This document shows positions 26,618-36,877 of a stretch of 64,000 nt of DNA, piece after piece; within the stretch, counting starts at the first letter, position 1; each line of letters begins with the position of its first letter. Origin of the DNA: JACPDI01 sp035463475 (GTDB lineage: Bacteria; Acidobacteriota; Vicinamibacteria; Vicinamibacterales; 2-12-FULL-66-21); the NCBI GenBank assembly GCA_035463475.1, contig DATHTE010000123.1, positions 124,001 to 188,000 on the forward strand, in the 5' to 3' direction. The translations under genes were made by a program, and so were the position numbers. The notes below the pieces were generated by a model. The model was not told where the DNA came from, made no database searches, and saw nothing but the letters and a program-made list of their open reading frames with translations.

Positions 26618-28344
26618 AAGCCGCGGGCCTGATGATCGGGATGGCGCTCGTGGCGTTGTCGCCGCCGGTGGCCACCAACGGCGAGCGGTGGTTCGAGGAC
26701 ATCACCGCGAGCGCCGGCGTGGTCACGCCGCATCGCAACCGTCAGTTCGACAACGAGTACGCGACGATCATGGCCGGCTACACCGCCCTTGGCGCGTCGG
26801 CCGCCGTCGCGGACTTCGACGGCGACGGCTTCGATGACCTCTTCGTCACCGATTCGGCCGCTGACGGCCGCAACCATCTTTATCGCAACAACGGCAACCT
26901 CACGTTCACCGACGTCGCCGCGGAGGCGGGGCTCGGCACGGGGAACGACGCGGCGAACGCGTCGGCGGACTCACTCTGGTTCGATTTCAACAACGACGGC
27001 CGGCCGGACCTGTTCGTCATCCGGTTCGGCCGGAGCCTCCTGTTCGAGAACGTCGGGGGTGGCCGGTTCACGGACGTGACGCGCGCGGCGGGCCTCGAAC
27101 GGTATCTGAACGCGATCACGGCGGTGGCCTTCGATTACGACCACGACGGCGACCTGGACCTGGTCGTCGGCGCGTATTTCCAGCCGACGAACCTGTTCAA
27201 GCCGGACACACCGCGGTTCTTTCCTGAGAGCTTCGAGACGGCGAACAACGGCGGCGGCCTCGTGGCATTCCGCAACACCGGGGACGGCACGTTCGCCGAC
27301 GTCACCGGCACGGCCGGGCTGAGGTTGAGCGGCTGGACGCTCGACATCGGGCATGGCGACGCGAACGGGGACGGGTGGGACGACCTGTACGTCGCGTGCG
27401 ACTTCGGCACGGATCGCTTCTTCGTCAACAACGGCAACGGCACTTTCACGGACCGCACCGAGAAGGCGATCGGGATCGACACGAAGAAGGGGATGAACGC
27501 CGAGTGGGGCGACTTCGACGGCGACGGGCTGCTCGACATCTACGTCACCAACATCACCGACGACTACATGCGGGAAGGGAACTTCCTGTGGAAGAACAAC
27601 GGTGACCTGACGTTCACGGACGTCTCGCGCGAGACCGGGACGCACGACACCGGGTGGGGCTGGGGCGGCAAGTTCTTCGACTACGACAGCGACGGGTGGC
27701 TGGACCTGTACGTCACGAACGGCTGGGTGTCCGCCGGCCCGGAGAACTACGTGCCCGACATCTTCGAGATGATTGTGAGGCCGGGCGTCGACCTGACGGA
27801 CGCGCGCAGCTGGCCGCCCATGGGGAACAAGACGCTGAGCGGGTATCAGAAGAAGAAGCTGTTCCACAACGAGCGCGGGCAGCTGTTCGTCGATCACGCG
27901 GCGCGCCACGGGGTGGATTCGACGCGAGACGGGCGGGGCGTCGCCGTCGCCGACTTCGACAACGACGGGCGGCTGGACATGTTCGTGGCCAACGCGAACG
28001 CGCCGCCGTTCCTCTATCGAAACGTGGCCCCGCGGGGGCCCCACTGGGCGGAGTTCGTGCTCGCCGGAAAACAGTCGAACCGGTTCGGCATCGGCTCGCA
28101 GTTGCGTGTGAAGGCGGGCGGCCGGACGCTCCTCCGGATGGTGGACGGTGGCAACAGCTTCGCGGCGCAGAGCACGACGCGGGTGCACGTCGGCCTCGGG
28201 GCCGCGGCCGTGATCGAGGCGCTCGAAGTGCGCTGGCCCTCGGGCCAGCGTCAGACGTTCAAAGACGTCCCCGTGGATCGCATTCACCGCATCGCCGAAG
28301 GCGAAACGGCCCTCGGCGCTTTTGAGGCAAAGGTGCGCAAGTAG
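26614..28344 (+). CDS. Secreted VCBS/FG-GAP and ASPIC/UnbV protein
   Basis: A 576-residue protein starting at GTG 26614 inside the previous stop. It has a short signal peptide (MKAAGLMIGMALVALSPPVA). Repeats of the form FNNDGRPDLFVI, GDFDGDGLLDIYVT and FDNDGRLDMFVA supply calcium loops; the UnbV domain includes SNRFGIGSQLRVKAGGR and VGLGAAAVIEALEVRWPSG. It is a tandem paralogue of the 29034 product: both have KKGMNAE or RKGMNVD, an NITD(D/E)YM segment, and SWPP(M/I)GN..SGYQKKK. That points to local duplication. Confidence 0.88.
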   Translation: MKAAGLMIGMALVALSPPVATNGERWFEDITASAGVVTPHRNRQFDNEYATIMAGYTALGASAAVADFDGDGFDDLFVTDSAADGRNHLYRNNGNLTFTDVAAEAGLGTGNDAANASADSLWFDFNNDGRPDLFVIRFGRSLLFENVGGGRFTDVTRAAGLERYLNAITAVAFDYDHDGDLDLVVGAYFQPTNLFKPDTPRFFPESFETANNGGGLVAFRNTGDGTFADVTGTAGLRLSGWTLDIGHGDANGDGWDDLYVACDFGTDRFFVNNGNGTFTDRTEKAIGIDTKKGMNAEWGDFDGDGLLDIYVTNITDDYMREGNFLWKNNGDLTFTDVSRETGTHDTGWGWGGKFFDYDSDGWLDLYVTNGWVSAGPENYVPDIFEMIVRPGVDLTDARSWPPMGNKTLSGYQKKKLFHNERGQLFVDHAARHGVDSTRDGRGVAVADFDNDGRLDMFVANANAPPFLYRNVAPRGPHWAEFVLAGKQSNRFGIGSQLRVKAGGRTLLRMVDGGNSFAAQSTTRVHVGLGAAAVIEALEVRWPSGQRQTFKDVPVDRIHRIAEGETALGAFEAKVRK

Positions 28345-29046
28345 ATGTCCACGTCCGTTGCTCTTCCCCTGGTGCTGTTGCTGTTCCTGGCGCCGGCGCA
28401 GTCGCCGGCCGCGGCCGATCCCCTGGCGAGACTCGAGCAGGCGCTCGCGGCGAATCCGGACGACCTCCGCGCCGGCAACGACTACCGCATGGCGGTCATC
28501 AAGGCGGGGCAGTACGACCGCGCCCTCGAGTTCTTCAAGCAGCTCGTCGCGTCGCACCCGTCATCATCGAACGCGCGCCTGAACTTCGGCTTCGGGTACG
28601 TGGACAAGATCCCCGCGGCCGGCTCGATCACGCAGGTGATCCTGGCGAACAACGCGCTGACGGAGTTCAGCAAATCGCTGGAGCTGAAGCCGTCCTGGAT
28701 CGGCTATTACACCCGCGGCAACAGCTATCTCTACTGGCCGAGGATCTTCGGCCGGACGAAGCTCGGAATCGCCGACCTCGAGGAGGCCTTGAAGATCCAG
28801 AAGGGGCAACCGAAGCGAAGCTACCACGTGCGCGTCTACATCGCCCTCGGCGATGGCTACTACAAGATGGACGACTTCGAGAAAGCGACGGCGGTGTGGA
28901 AGGAGGGGCTCGCGGCGTTCCCCGACAATGCCGCGCTGAAGCAGCGCCTCTCCGCCCAAGGTGACGCGCTGAAGCCGATCATGGACGAGACCTACGACCC
29001 GAACAGGCGAGTCGACACGAACCTCCAGGAACTATGGACGAGATAG
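28345..29046 (+). CDS. Periplasmic TPR protein
   Basis: A 233-residue protein beginning right after the previous stop. The signal peptide is VALPLVLLLFLAPAQSPAAA. Three to four TPR-like helical pairs follow, for example AGNDYRMAVIKAGQYDRALE and VYIALGDGYYKMDDFEKATA. It probably scaffolds the UnbV or cytochrome proteins of the operon. It overlaps the next gene by 13 bases. Confidence 0.8.
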   Translation: MSTSVALPLVLLLFLAPAQSPAAADPLARLEQALAANPDDLRAGNDYRMAVIKAGQYDRALEFFKQLVASHPSSSNARLNFGFGYVDKIPAAGSITQVILANNALTEFSKSLELKPSWIGYYTRGNSYLYWPRIFGRTKLGIADLEEALKIQKGQPKRSYHVRVYIALGDGYYKMDDFEKATAVWKEGLAAFPDNAALKQRLSAQGDALKPIMDETYDPNRRVDTNLQELWTR

Positions 29047-30773
29047 CGCACAAATCCGGCGCGGCGCGCCGGCAGACGATTGCGGGGGCCGTCGTGCTGT
29101 TGGCAGGCACGTTCGTCCTCGCCGAGCCGGGGGCCATCCGCTTCGAGGACGTCACGGCGAAGGCGGGGGTCAAGCGCCCCCACCACACGCGCACCTACAA
29201 GGGGAAGGCGGCTGACGTTCTCGGCATGTTCACCTCGGGCGGGGCGTCCGCCGCGGCCGGCGACTTCGACAATGACGGAGACGACGACCTCTTCGTCACC
29301 GACTCGGACGAAGGCAGGACGAACCTCCTCTATCGCAACGACGGCAACTTCACGTTCACGGACGTGACCGCGAAGGCCGGGGTCGGCGGCGGCAACGATC
29401 CGCTGTCGATCGTCGCCGACGCGCTCTGGTTCGACTACGACAACGACGGCTGGCGCGACCTGCTCGTGGCGCGCTTCGGCACGCCGCTGCTCTACCACAA
29501 CGAGGGGAACGGCACGTTCAGGGACGTGTCGGCGGCCAGCGGCATGAACGCGTTCGGCAACACGATTGCGGCCCTCGCCTTCGACTTCGACCGCGACGGC
29601 CGCCTCGACGTGCTGCTGGGCAACTACTTCAAGCCGGAGAACCTGATCCTGCTCAAGAGCCCCAACGTGCTGCCGAACGACCTCGACAACGCCGTCAACG
29701 GCGGCGGCGTCACGCTGTGGCGGAACCTCGGCGGCGGCCGTTTCGAGGAGGTCACGAAGAAAGCCGGCCTGGCCAACGCCATGGGCTGGACGCTGGACGT
29801 CGGCCACGGCGACTTCGACAACGACGGCCTGCCCGACGTGTACGTCGCGGGGGATTACGGCACTGACCGCGTGTACTTCAACAACGGCGACGGGACGTTC
29901 GCCGACACGACGGAGAAGTCGATCGGCTTCGACACGCGCAAGGGCATGAACGTGGACGTCGCCGATTACGACAACGACGGCTGGCTCGACGTCTACGTGA
30001 CGAACATCACCGACGAGTACATGAAAGAGTGCAACATGCTCTGGCACAACAACGGCGACAGGACGTTCACCGACCTGTCCCGGGAAACGGGCACGTGTGA
30101 CTCGCTCTGGGGGTGGGCCGCCAAGTTCGCCGACTTCGACAACGATCGCCTCCTCGACGTGTTCGCCGTCAACGGTCTCCGCTCGGCGGGGCCCGAAAAC
30201 TACATTCCGGTCCTCGTGAACATGATCACCGCGCCGGGCGTTGACTTCAGCAACGTCCACAGCTGGCCGCCGATAGGGAACATGACGTGGAGCGGCTATC
30301 AGAAGAAGAAGTTCTTCCGGAACCTCGACGGGCACTCGTTCAAGGAGATCGGCGCCGCCGCCGGCGTGGACAACGACCGGGACGGCCGCGGCCTCGCGGT
30401 CGCCGATTTCGACCGGGACGGCCGCCTCGACTTCTTCCAGGCGAATGCGAACCAGGAGCCCATCCTCTACCGCAACGTCACCGAAGCACCGGGCAACTGG
30501 ATCCAGCTGGATCTCGCGGGGACGACGTCGAATCGTGACGCGATCGGCGCGCGCGTGACCCTCAAGACCGGGTCGGGAAAGACGCTGGTGCGCGAGGTGG
30601 ACGGCGGCAACGGTTACGCCGGTCAGAGCGCGCGACGGGTCCATTTCGGACTCGGGCGCGACACCGTCGCCTCGATTGAGATCCGCTGGCCGAGCGGCAC
30701 CCGGCAACGAGCCGACGCGCCTGCCGGCACGATCACGACGATCCGGGAAGCGGCGTCGAAAGGATCCCGGTGA
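29034..30773 (+). CDS. Secreted VCBS/FG-GAP and ASPIC/UnbV protein
   Basis: A 579-residue tandem paralogue of the 26614 product. The N terminus has RRQTIAGAVVLLAGTFVLAE as signal sequence. Repeats include GDFDNDGDDDLFVT, FDFDRDGRLDVLLG and ADYDNDGWLDVYVT; one unit ends FADFDNDRLLDVFAV, where the loop Gly is Arg. The UnbV domain holds SNRDAIGARVTLKTGSGKT and VHFGLGRDTVASIEIRWPSG. Its stop overlaps the GTG of the 30770 gene. Confidence 0.88.
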   Translation: MDEIAHKSGAARRQTIAGAVVLLAGTFVLAEPGAIRFEDVTAKAGVKRPHHTRTYKGKAADVLGMFTSGGASAAAGDFDNDGDDDLFVTDSDEGRTNLLYRNDGNFTFTDVTAKAGVGGGNDPLSIVADALWFDYDNDGWRDLLVARFGTPLLYHNEGNGTFRDVSAASGMNAFGNTIAALAFDFDRDGRLDVLLGNYFKPENLILLKSPNVLPNDLDNAVNGGGVTLWRNLGGGRFEEVTKKAGLANAMGWTLDVGHGDFDNDGLPDVYVAGDYGTDRVYFNNGDGTFADTTEKSIGFDTRKGMNVDVADYDNDGWLDVYVTNITDEYMKECNMLWHNNGDRTFTDLSRETGTCDSLWGWAAKFADFDNDRLLDVFAVNGLRSAGPENYIPVLVNMITAPGVDFSNVHSWPPIGNMTWSGYQKKKFFRNLDGHSFKEIGAAAGVDNDRDGRGLAVADFDRDGRLDFFQANANQEPILYRNVTEAPGNWIQLDLAGTTSNRDAIGARVTLKTGSGKTLVREVDGGNGYAGQSARRVHFGLGRDTVASIEIRWPSGTRQRADAPAGTITTIREAASKGSR

Positions 30774-33700
30774 GGCGTTTCGGCGGTGTCCTCGCCCTCG
30801 TCGCAGTGGTCGGCGTCGCGCTCGTCTCCCGCTGGGAGAGGCCGGTGTCCGGCCAATCGGCCGAGGCGCTCTGGCATCACCGCAATCTCGGGAAAGCGTT
30901 CTACGAGAACCCCACCACGAGCCGCCAGGCGGTCGCCGAGTTCAAGCAGGCGCTCGACCTCGCGCCGGAGTCCGCGCGCGAGCGCGTGAACTACGGCCTC
31001 GCGCTGCTGCGCGCGGGGAATACGCAGGGAGGCATCGCGGAGCTCGAGCGCGCGCAGAAGCAGGACCCCACCATTCCGCACACCTGGTTCAATCTCGGGA
31101 TCGCGTTCAAGAAAGAATCGCAATACGAGAAGGCGATCACGCAGTTCGAGAAGATGGTCACGATCGTGCCCAACGAGCCGGTGTCGCACTACAACCTGGG
31201 ATACCTCTACAAGATCACCGACCGACCCGCCGACGCGTTGAAGGAGTTCGAACTCGCGGCGAAGCTCGATCCGAACCTCGCGGGGCCGCACTTCCAGCTT
31301 TACAACCTCTACCGGGATGCGGGCCGCGCGGAGGACGCGGCGCGCGAGCAGGCGCTCTTCCAGGAAATCAGGAAGCGCCAGGCAGGCGCCGCGGTCCCCG
31401 AGGACCTCGACTGGAGCTTCTACGCCGAGATCCTCGACCCCGTCGATCCCGCCGACGCGAAAGACGACTCCCCGGCTGTGCCGCTGAAGTTCGGCGACAC
31501 GCGCCTGCCGGGCACGTTCGCGGCGGCGGGGGCCGGCGTGCTCGTGTTCGACGCCAACGGCGACGGACGCCTGGATCTCCTCGCGTGGTCCGCCGACACC
31601 GCGCGCCTGTTCAGGAACGGCGACGCGCCGGTCGAGGACGCGGGGCTCGCTGGCCTGAAGGCCATCCGCTCGATCTCAGCGGGCGACTACAACAACGACG
31701 GCTCTCCGGATCTCGCGGTGGTCACCGATTCGGGCGCCGCGCTCTACGCCAACGCGAAGGGCGCGTTCACGAAGGCGCCTTTCGCGCTGCCCGCGGCTCG
31801 ATTCGGGAAGGCCATCTTCTTCGACTACGACCACGATTACGACCTGGACCTGGTGCTCGTCGGCGAGACGGCATCGCTGCAGCGCAACAACGGCCAGGCA
31901 GGCTTCAGCGACCAGACGAAGGACTTTCCGTTCGTGGACGGGCGCGCGATCGACGGTGTCGCGTTCAACGTCGCCGCCGACACGGACGGCCGCGATCTGG
32001 TGGTGACATACGCCGATCGAGCGGCCGTGCTGTATCGCGACCTGCTCGCCGGGAAGTACCGGGCGGAGCCCATCGAACCGCTGCAGGCCGGCGCTGCTTC
32101 GGTGGTGGCTCGCGACGTGGACAACGACGGCAGCCTCGATCTCGTTGCCGGGGGCGCTCCCGGCCTGGCTGTCGTGCTGAACAGGACCCAGCGATGGGAC
32201 GCGGCGCAGGTGCCGCCCACGCCGGCGCGCGCGATCGCGGCCGGGGACTTCGAAAATCGGTCCCTGGCCGACCTCGTCGTGGACGGCAGGGTCCTCCGCA
32301 ATCAATCGCTGGGGCGATACGCCCAGCCGGGAGTGGCGCTCCTCGCGGACGTCGTCGCCCTAGCGACCGCGGACTTCGACAACGACGGCCGGCTCGACGC
32401 CGCCGGCATCGCGGCCGACGGGTCGCTGCATCTGCTCCGGAACGAAACCGCAACACGTCACGCGTGGAGCCGTGTGGCCCTGAACGGCGTCAGGAACCTG
32501 CGGCTCGCGCCCGGCGCGATCGTGGAAGTGAAGGCGGGCATTCGGTACCAGAAGCAGATGTACGCCAGCGAGCCACTGCACTTCGGCCTCCGCGACGCCG
32601 CCGAGATCGATACCGTGCGCATCACGTGGCCGAACGGGCTGATCCAGAACGAGACGAAGCAGCCGGTGGGGCGGACGCTCGCCTTCAAGGAAGCGCAGCG
32701 GCTGTCAGGCTCCTGCCCGATGATCTTCACGTGGAACGGCCGCGAATTCGAGTTCATCACCGATGTCCTCGGCGTGGCTCCGCTCGGCGCGAGCGCGGGT
32801 GACGGCACGTACTTCCCGGTCGATCACGACGAACACGTCCAGATCCCCGGCGAGGCGCTCGTCCCGCGCGGGGCCCGGTACGAGATCCGCATCACCGAGG
32901 AGCTTCGCGAGGTCGCGTACCTCGATCGCATCCAGCTCGTCGCCGTCGATCACCCGTCGTCCACGGACATCTTCACGAACGACAAGTTCAAGGCGCCGCC
33001 GTTCCCCGAGTTCCGCCTGTTCGGCGTGGACGAGCGGGTCTACCCCGTGTCGGCGCGCGACGCCCAGGGGCGCGACGTCCGCCCGGCGCTGCTCGCCAGG
33101 GACCGGAAATATCCAGACGGGTTTGCCCGCAACTACGCCGGCGTCGCCGAACTGCACACGCTCGACCTCGACTTCGGCCGCGCCGCGCCGGACAACCGCG
33201 CCGTCCTGATCCTGAGCGGGTGGGTGGACTGGGCCGACGGCAGCACCTTCCTAGCCGCGGCGCAGGCGGACCCGCGCGGCCTGATCTTCCCCTCGATCCA
33301 AGTCAAGGACGCGTCGGGCCGCTGGACGACGGTCATCGACGACATGGGGATTCCGGCCGGGAAGCCGAAGACGATCGCGATCGATCTGACTGGCAAGTTC
33401 CTCTCCGCTTCCCGCGAAATCCGCATCGTCACGAACCTGTGCCTGTACTGGGACGAGATCTTCCTCGGCCGGAATCCCGACCCGCCCGACGTCGTCCTGA
33501 CGGCGCTCGACCCGCTCGCAGCCGACCTGCAGTTTCGCGGGTTTTCGACGCCCACGATTCATCCCGAGCGGAAGCAACCGGAGTCGTTCGACTACCAGCG
33601 CCGCATGCCGCTGTCGATGTGGAACCCGACGTCCGGCTACTACACGCGCTACGGAGACGTGCGTGCGCTGGCCGTCGAAATCGACGATCGGATGATCGTC

Positions 33701-33982
33701 ATGGGCTCGGGCGACGAACTACGGCTGAGCTTCGAGGCGACAGCGCTGCCGCCGCTCAAGCCAGGTTGGCGCCGTGACTTCCTGCTGTTCGTGGATGGGT
33801 GGGCCAAGGATGCGGACGCGAACACCGCGTTTTCGCGGTCGGTCGAGCCGCTGCCGTTCCACGGGATGAGCGCCTATCCGTACGGCACCGGCGAGCATCA
33901 CCCAGACACACTATTGCACCGGCGGTATCGCGACACCTACAATACGCGACCCGCGTTACGACTTCTCAGACCGCTGAGGTAG
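30770..33982 (+). CDS. Large TPR plus VCBS/UnbV protein with C-terminal extension
   Basis: A 1070-residue secreted protein from GTG 30770, signal VLALVAVVGVALVSRWERPV. Residues 30-200 are TPRs (HTWFNLGIAFKKESQYEKAI, VSHYNLGYLYKITDRPADAL). About 240-560 is an FG-GAP propeller with more divergent loops, then a UnbV-like segment (SEPLHFGLRDAAEIDTVRIT). The remaining 430 residues, from CPMIFTWNGREFEFITDVLG onward, are a beta-rich domain I do not recognise, with GSGDELRLSFEATALPPLK near the end. It is the longest protein of the operon and may be a surface or assembly component. Confidence 0.85.
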   Translation: MRRFGGVLALVAVVGVALVSRWERPVSGQSAEALWHHRNLGKAFYENPTTSRQAVAEFKQALDLAPESARERVNYGLALLRAGNTQGGIAELERAQKQDPTIPHTWFNLGIAFKKESQYEKAITQFEKMVTIVPNEPVSHYNLGYLYKITDRPADALKEFELAAKLDPNLAGPHFQLYNLYRDAGRAEDAAREQALFQEIRKRQAGAAVPEDLDWSFYAEILDPVDPADAKDDSPAVPLKFGDTRLPGTFAAAGAGVLVFDANGDGRLDLLAWSADTARLFRNGDAPVEDAGLAGLKAIRSISAGDYNNDGSPDLAVVTDSGAALYANAKGAFTKAPFALPAARFGKAIFFDYDHDYDLDLVLVGETASLQRNNGQAGFSDQTKDFPFVDGRAIDGVAFNVAADTDGRDLVVTYADRAAVLYRDLLAGKYRAEPIEPLQAGAASVVARDVDNDGSLDLVAGGAPGLAVVLNRTQRWDAAQVPPTPARAIAAGDFENRSLADLVVDGRVLRNQSLGRYAQPGVALLADVVALATADFDNDGRLDAAGIAADGSLHLLRNETATRHAWSRVALNGVRNLRLAPGAIVEVKAGIRYQKQMYASEPLHFGLRDAAEIDTVRITWPNGLIQNETKQPVGRTLAFKEAQRLSGSCPMIFTWNGREFEFITDVLGVAPLGASAGDGTYFPVDHDEHVQIPGEALVPRGARYEIRITEELREVAYLDRIQLVAVDHPSSTDIFTNDKFKAPPFPEFRLFGVDERVYPVSARDAQGRDVRPALLARDRKYPDGFARNYAGVAELHTLDLDFGRAAPDNRAVLILSGWVDWADGSTFLAAAQADPRGLIFPSIQVKDASGRWTTVIDDMGIPAGKPKTIAIDLTGKFLSASREIRIVTNLCLYWDEIFLGRNPDPPDVVLTALDPLAADLQFRGFSTPTIHPERKQPESFDYQRRMPLSMWNPTSGYYTRYGDVRALAVEIDDRMIVMGSGDELRLSFEATALPPLKPGWRRDFLLFVDGWAKDADANTAFSRSVEPLPFHGMSAYPYGTGEHHPDTLLHRRYRDTYNTRPALRLLRPLR

Positions 33983-33998
33983 TTAGGAGTCAGTCGCC

Positions 33999-36869
33999 AT
34001 GACACGACCGACACTCAGGGCCGCTGTTGGTGCCGGGTTCGTCCTGCTGCTGGTCAACACCGGCTACATCTGGGCCTTCGCGTCTCCAACGATCTTCTAC
34101 ATGACGAACGTGCTTGCGCACCTCGTGGGAGGCCTGGCGCTGGCCGTGGCGTTCGCCATCCTGTTGAAACGCGAGCCGGAGCTGAGACGGCCGCTGATCG
34201 TGCCGGCCGCGTTGTTCGCCATCGCGATCGCCTTCGCGCTGTATCTCGTGGCGGTGGGGAACCTGCGTGAACACCGGTGGGTGCTGTATGCCCACATCGT
34301 GTCGGCGGGCCTCGGCGTTGCCGCCGTGCTGCCGTTCGCCTACCGGCTCGCGCGCCGCGCGGGGGGGCCGCGCGCTCTCGGCGTGAGCGTCGGCAACGCC
34401 GCCGCGTTCGCGGCCGTCCTGCCGCTGGCGTTCAGCATCTACGTCAAGGCCAACCCCAACCCGCACGACCGCATCGTCAACACCCCGGCGCCCTTGTCGA
34501 TGGAGGGTGAAGGGGGCGGCCCGACCTCGCCGTTCTTCCCGTCCTCGGCGAAGACCAACGTAGGCGGGATCATCCCGTCCAACTTCTTCATGGACTCGGC
34601 GACCTGCGGCGAGTGCCACAAGGACATCTTCGAGCAGTGGAACAGCTCAGCGCACCACTTCGCCTCGCTGAACAACCAGTTCTACCGGAAGTCGATCGAG
34701 TACATGCAGGACGTCATCGGCTCACAGCCGAGCAAGTGGTGCGCCGGCTGCCACGACCACGCGGTATTCTTCAACGGCCGGTTCGAGCGGCCGATCAAGG
34801 AACAGATCGACACGCCCGAGGCGCATGCCGGGCTCGCGTGCACGTCGTGCCACGCGATCACGCGCGTGAACAGTTCGATGGGCCAGGGGGACTTCACGAT
34901 CGAGTACCCGGCGCTTCACGAGCTCGCGACCAGCAAGAACCCGATCATCAAGACGATGGACCGGTTCCTGACCTACTTGAACCCGGAGCCGCACCGCCGC
35001 ACGTTCATGAAGCCGTTCATGAAGCTCGACTCGGCGGAGTACTGCTCGTCGTGCCACAAGGTGCATCTCGACGTGCCGGTGAACTCCTATCGCTGGTTCC
35101 GCGGCTTCAACGACTACGACAACTGGCAGGCGAGCGGCATCTCGGGCCAGGGCGCGCGCTCGTTCTATTACCCGCCGAAGTCGCTGACGTGCGTGGACTG
35201 CCACATGCCTCCCACGAAGTCGGAAGATCCCGGCCGCCACGCCGACGGCACCGTGCACAACCACCGGTTCCCTGCGGCGAACACCGCCCTGCCGTTCGTC
35301 AACAGGGACGACGCGCAGATGAAGATCACCAAGGAGTTCCTGCAGTCCGGGTTCATCAGGGTGGATATCTTCGCGGTGTCTCCGATCGACGAGAAGTCCG
35401 AAGGGACAAGGATGATCCGTCGCGCGCAGGAAGGGCCGCAGCTCATGACGGGCTTCGCCGTCGGGGAGGAGGCGGAGCAGCATGGCCCGATTGTGCTCCG
35501 CGACGTCGGGCAGGTCGCGGCGCCGATCGACAAGGCGCAGCCGGTGCTGGCGCCCGGCTCCACCGTCCGTCTCGACGTCGTCGTCCGGACCGTGCGCATC
35601 GGGCACTTCTTCCCTGGCGGGACCGTGGACGCGTTCGACGTGTGGCTCGAGCTGGAGGGGCGCGACGCTGACGGGCGCATCGTCTATTGGAGCGGCCAGG
35701 TCGAAGACGAGGGGCGCGGGCCGGTCGAGCCGGGGGCGCACTTCTACCGCGCGCTGCAACTGGACGGGAAGGGGAACCCGATCGACAAGCGGAACGCCTG
35801 GCAGACGCGAAGCGTCCAGTACGTGCGCCTGATTCCGCCCGGAGCAGCGGACACCGTCCACTACCGTGTCAGGATTCCGGAGGACGCGCGCGGACCGATC
35901 ACCTTCACCGCGAAGTTGAACTACCGCAAGTTCGCGCATTCGTACACGCAATTCGCCTACGCGGGGCAGCCCAAGCCGGGGCAGGACCCGTCGCTGGTCT
36001 CGAAGGAGCACAACAGCCTCGAGTACTCCTTCGACCCGAAGAACGTGCCGAAGAACGTGTCCGGCAAGATCAAGGGGGAGATTCCGAACCTGCCCATCAT
36101 CGTGCTCGCCGAAGCCACCGCGCAGATTCCGGTCGGGGACGGCAAGACGCCGACGAAGTGGACCCCGGTCGTCACGAAGAAGGACCGGGAGCGCTGGAAC
36201 GACTGGGGCATCGGGATGCTTCTCCAGGGGGACATCAAGGGGGCCGAGTACGCGTTCAAGACCGTGACGGAGGCGGAGCCCGGCTACGCGGACGGGTGGC
36301 TGAACGTCGCGCGCGCGCTGATCCAGGAAGGGGAGACAGACAAGGCGAAGCCGTACATCCAGAAGGCGCTCGCCATCGACTCGTCGCTCGGCCGCATCCA
36401 CTTCTTCAAGGCGATGATCGAAAAGGCGGATGGCGACTACCCGGCCGCCATCGCGTCGCTCAGGCGGGTGCTCGAGCAGTATCCGCGGGACCGCGTCGCC
36501 CTCAACCAGCTGGCGCGCCTCCACTTCCTGCAGCGCGAGTACACCTCGGCGCTCGAGGTCCTCGAGCGGGTCGCGAAAGTGGACCCGGAGGATCTGCAGA
36601 TGCACTACACGGCGATGCTCACCTATCGTGGGCTGGGCAACCTGGAGGCGGCGGCGCGATCTGAGAAGCTGTTCCGTCGCTTCAAGGCGGAGGAGTCTGC
36701 GCAGGCCATCACCGGCGACCGCCGCCGCGCGAAGCCGGAGGAGAACAACGAACGCCAGGCGATCCACGAGCACGAGAGCGTTCCGCTGCCGGTGTTCGGT
36801 CGGGCGAAGACGGTGCTCACGACCAGGTCTCCGAAGGCGAGTGGCAGCCGCGTCGGGGGGAAGAATTGA
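33999..36869 (+). CDS. Membrane pentaheme cytochrome c with TPR domain
   Basis: A 956-residue protein, 17 bases after the previous gene with a TTAGGAG ribosome site. Four to five membrane helices span residues 10-150. Five CXXCH motifs follow: CGECH at 203, CAGCH at 248, CTSCH at 281, CSSCH at 349 and CVDCH at 398. A beta-rich region (430-690) precedes TPRs at about 715-905 (WNDWGIGMLLQGDIKGAEYA, DGWLNVARALIQEGETDKA). The heme section resembles cytochrome c554-like multiheme proteins. It may pass electrons between the quinone pool and periplasmic partners; it is the only redox protein in the UnbV operon. Confidence 0.87.
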   Translation: MTRPTLRAAVGAGFVLLLVNTGYIWAFASPTIFYMTNVLAHLVGGLALAVAFAILLKREPELRRPLIVPAALFAIAIAFALYLVAVGNLREHRWVLYAHIVSAGLGVAAVLPFAYRLARRAGGPRALGVSVGNAAAFAAVLPLAFSIYVKANPNPHDRIVNTPAPLSMEGEGGGPTSPFFPSSAKTNVGGIIPSNFFMDSATCGECHKDIFEQWNSSAHHFASLNNQFYRKSIEYMQDVIGSQPSKWCAGCHDHAVFFNGRFERPIKEQIDTPEAHAGLACTSCHAITRVNSSMGQGDFTIEYPALHELATSKNPIIKTMDRFLTYLNPEPHRRTFMKPFMKLDSAEYCSSCHKVHLDVPVNSYRWFRGFNDYDNWQASGISGQGARSFYYPPKSLTCVDCHMPPTKSEDPGRHADGTVHNHRFPAANTALPFVNRDDAQMKITKEFLQSGFIRVDIFAVSPIDEKSEGTRMIRRAQEGPQLMTGFAVGEEAEQHGPIVLRDVGQVAAPIDKAQPVLAPGSTVRLDVVVRTVRIGHFFPGGTVDAFDVWLELEGRDADGRIVYWSGQVEDEGRGPVEPGAHFYRALQLDGKGNPIDKRNAWQTRSVQYVRLIPPGAADTVHYRVRIPEDARGPITFTAKLNYRKFAHSYTQFAYAGQPKPGQDPSLVSKEHNSLEYSFDPKNVPKNVSGKIKGEIPNLPIIVLAEATAQIPVGDGKTPTKWTPVVTKKDRERWNDWGIGMLLQGDIKGAEYAFKTVTEAEPGYADGWLNVARALIQEGETDKAKPYIQKALAIDSSLGRIHFFKAMIEKADGDYPAAIASLRRVLEQYPRDRVALNQLARLHFLQREYTSALEVLERVAKVDPEDLQMHYTAMLTYRGLGNLEAAARSEKLFRRFKAEESAQAITGDRRRAKPEENNERQAIHEHESVPLPVFGRAKTVLTTRSPKASGSRVGGKN

Positions 36870-36877
36870 CGACACCC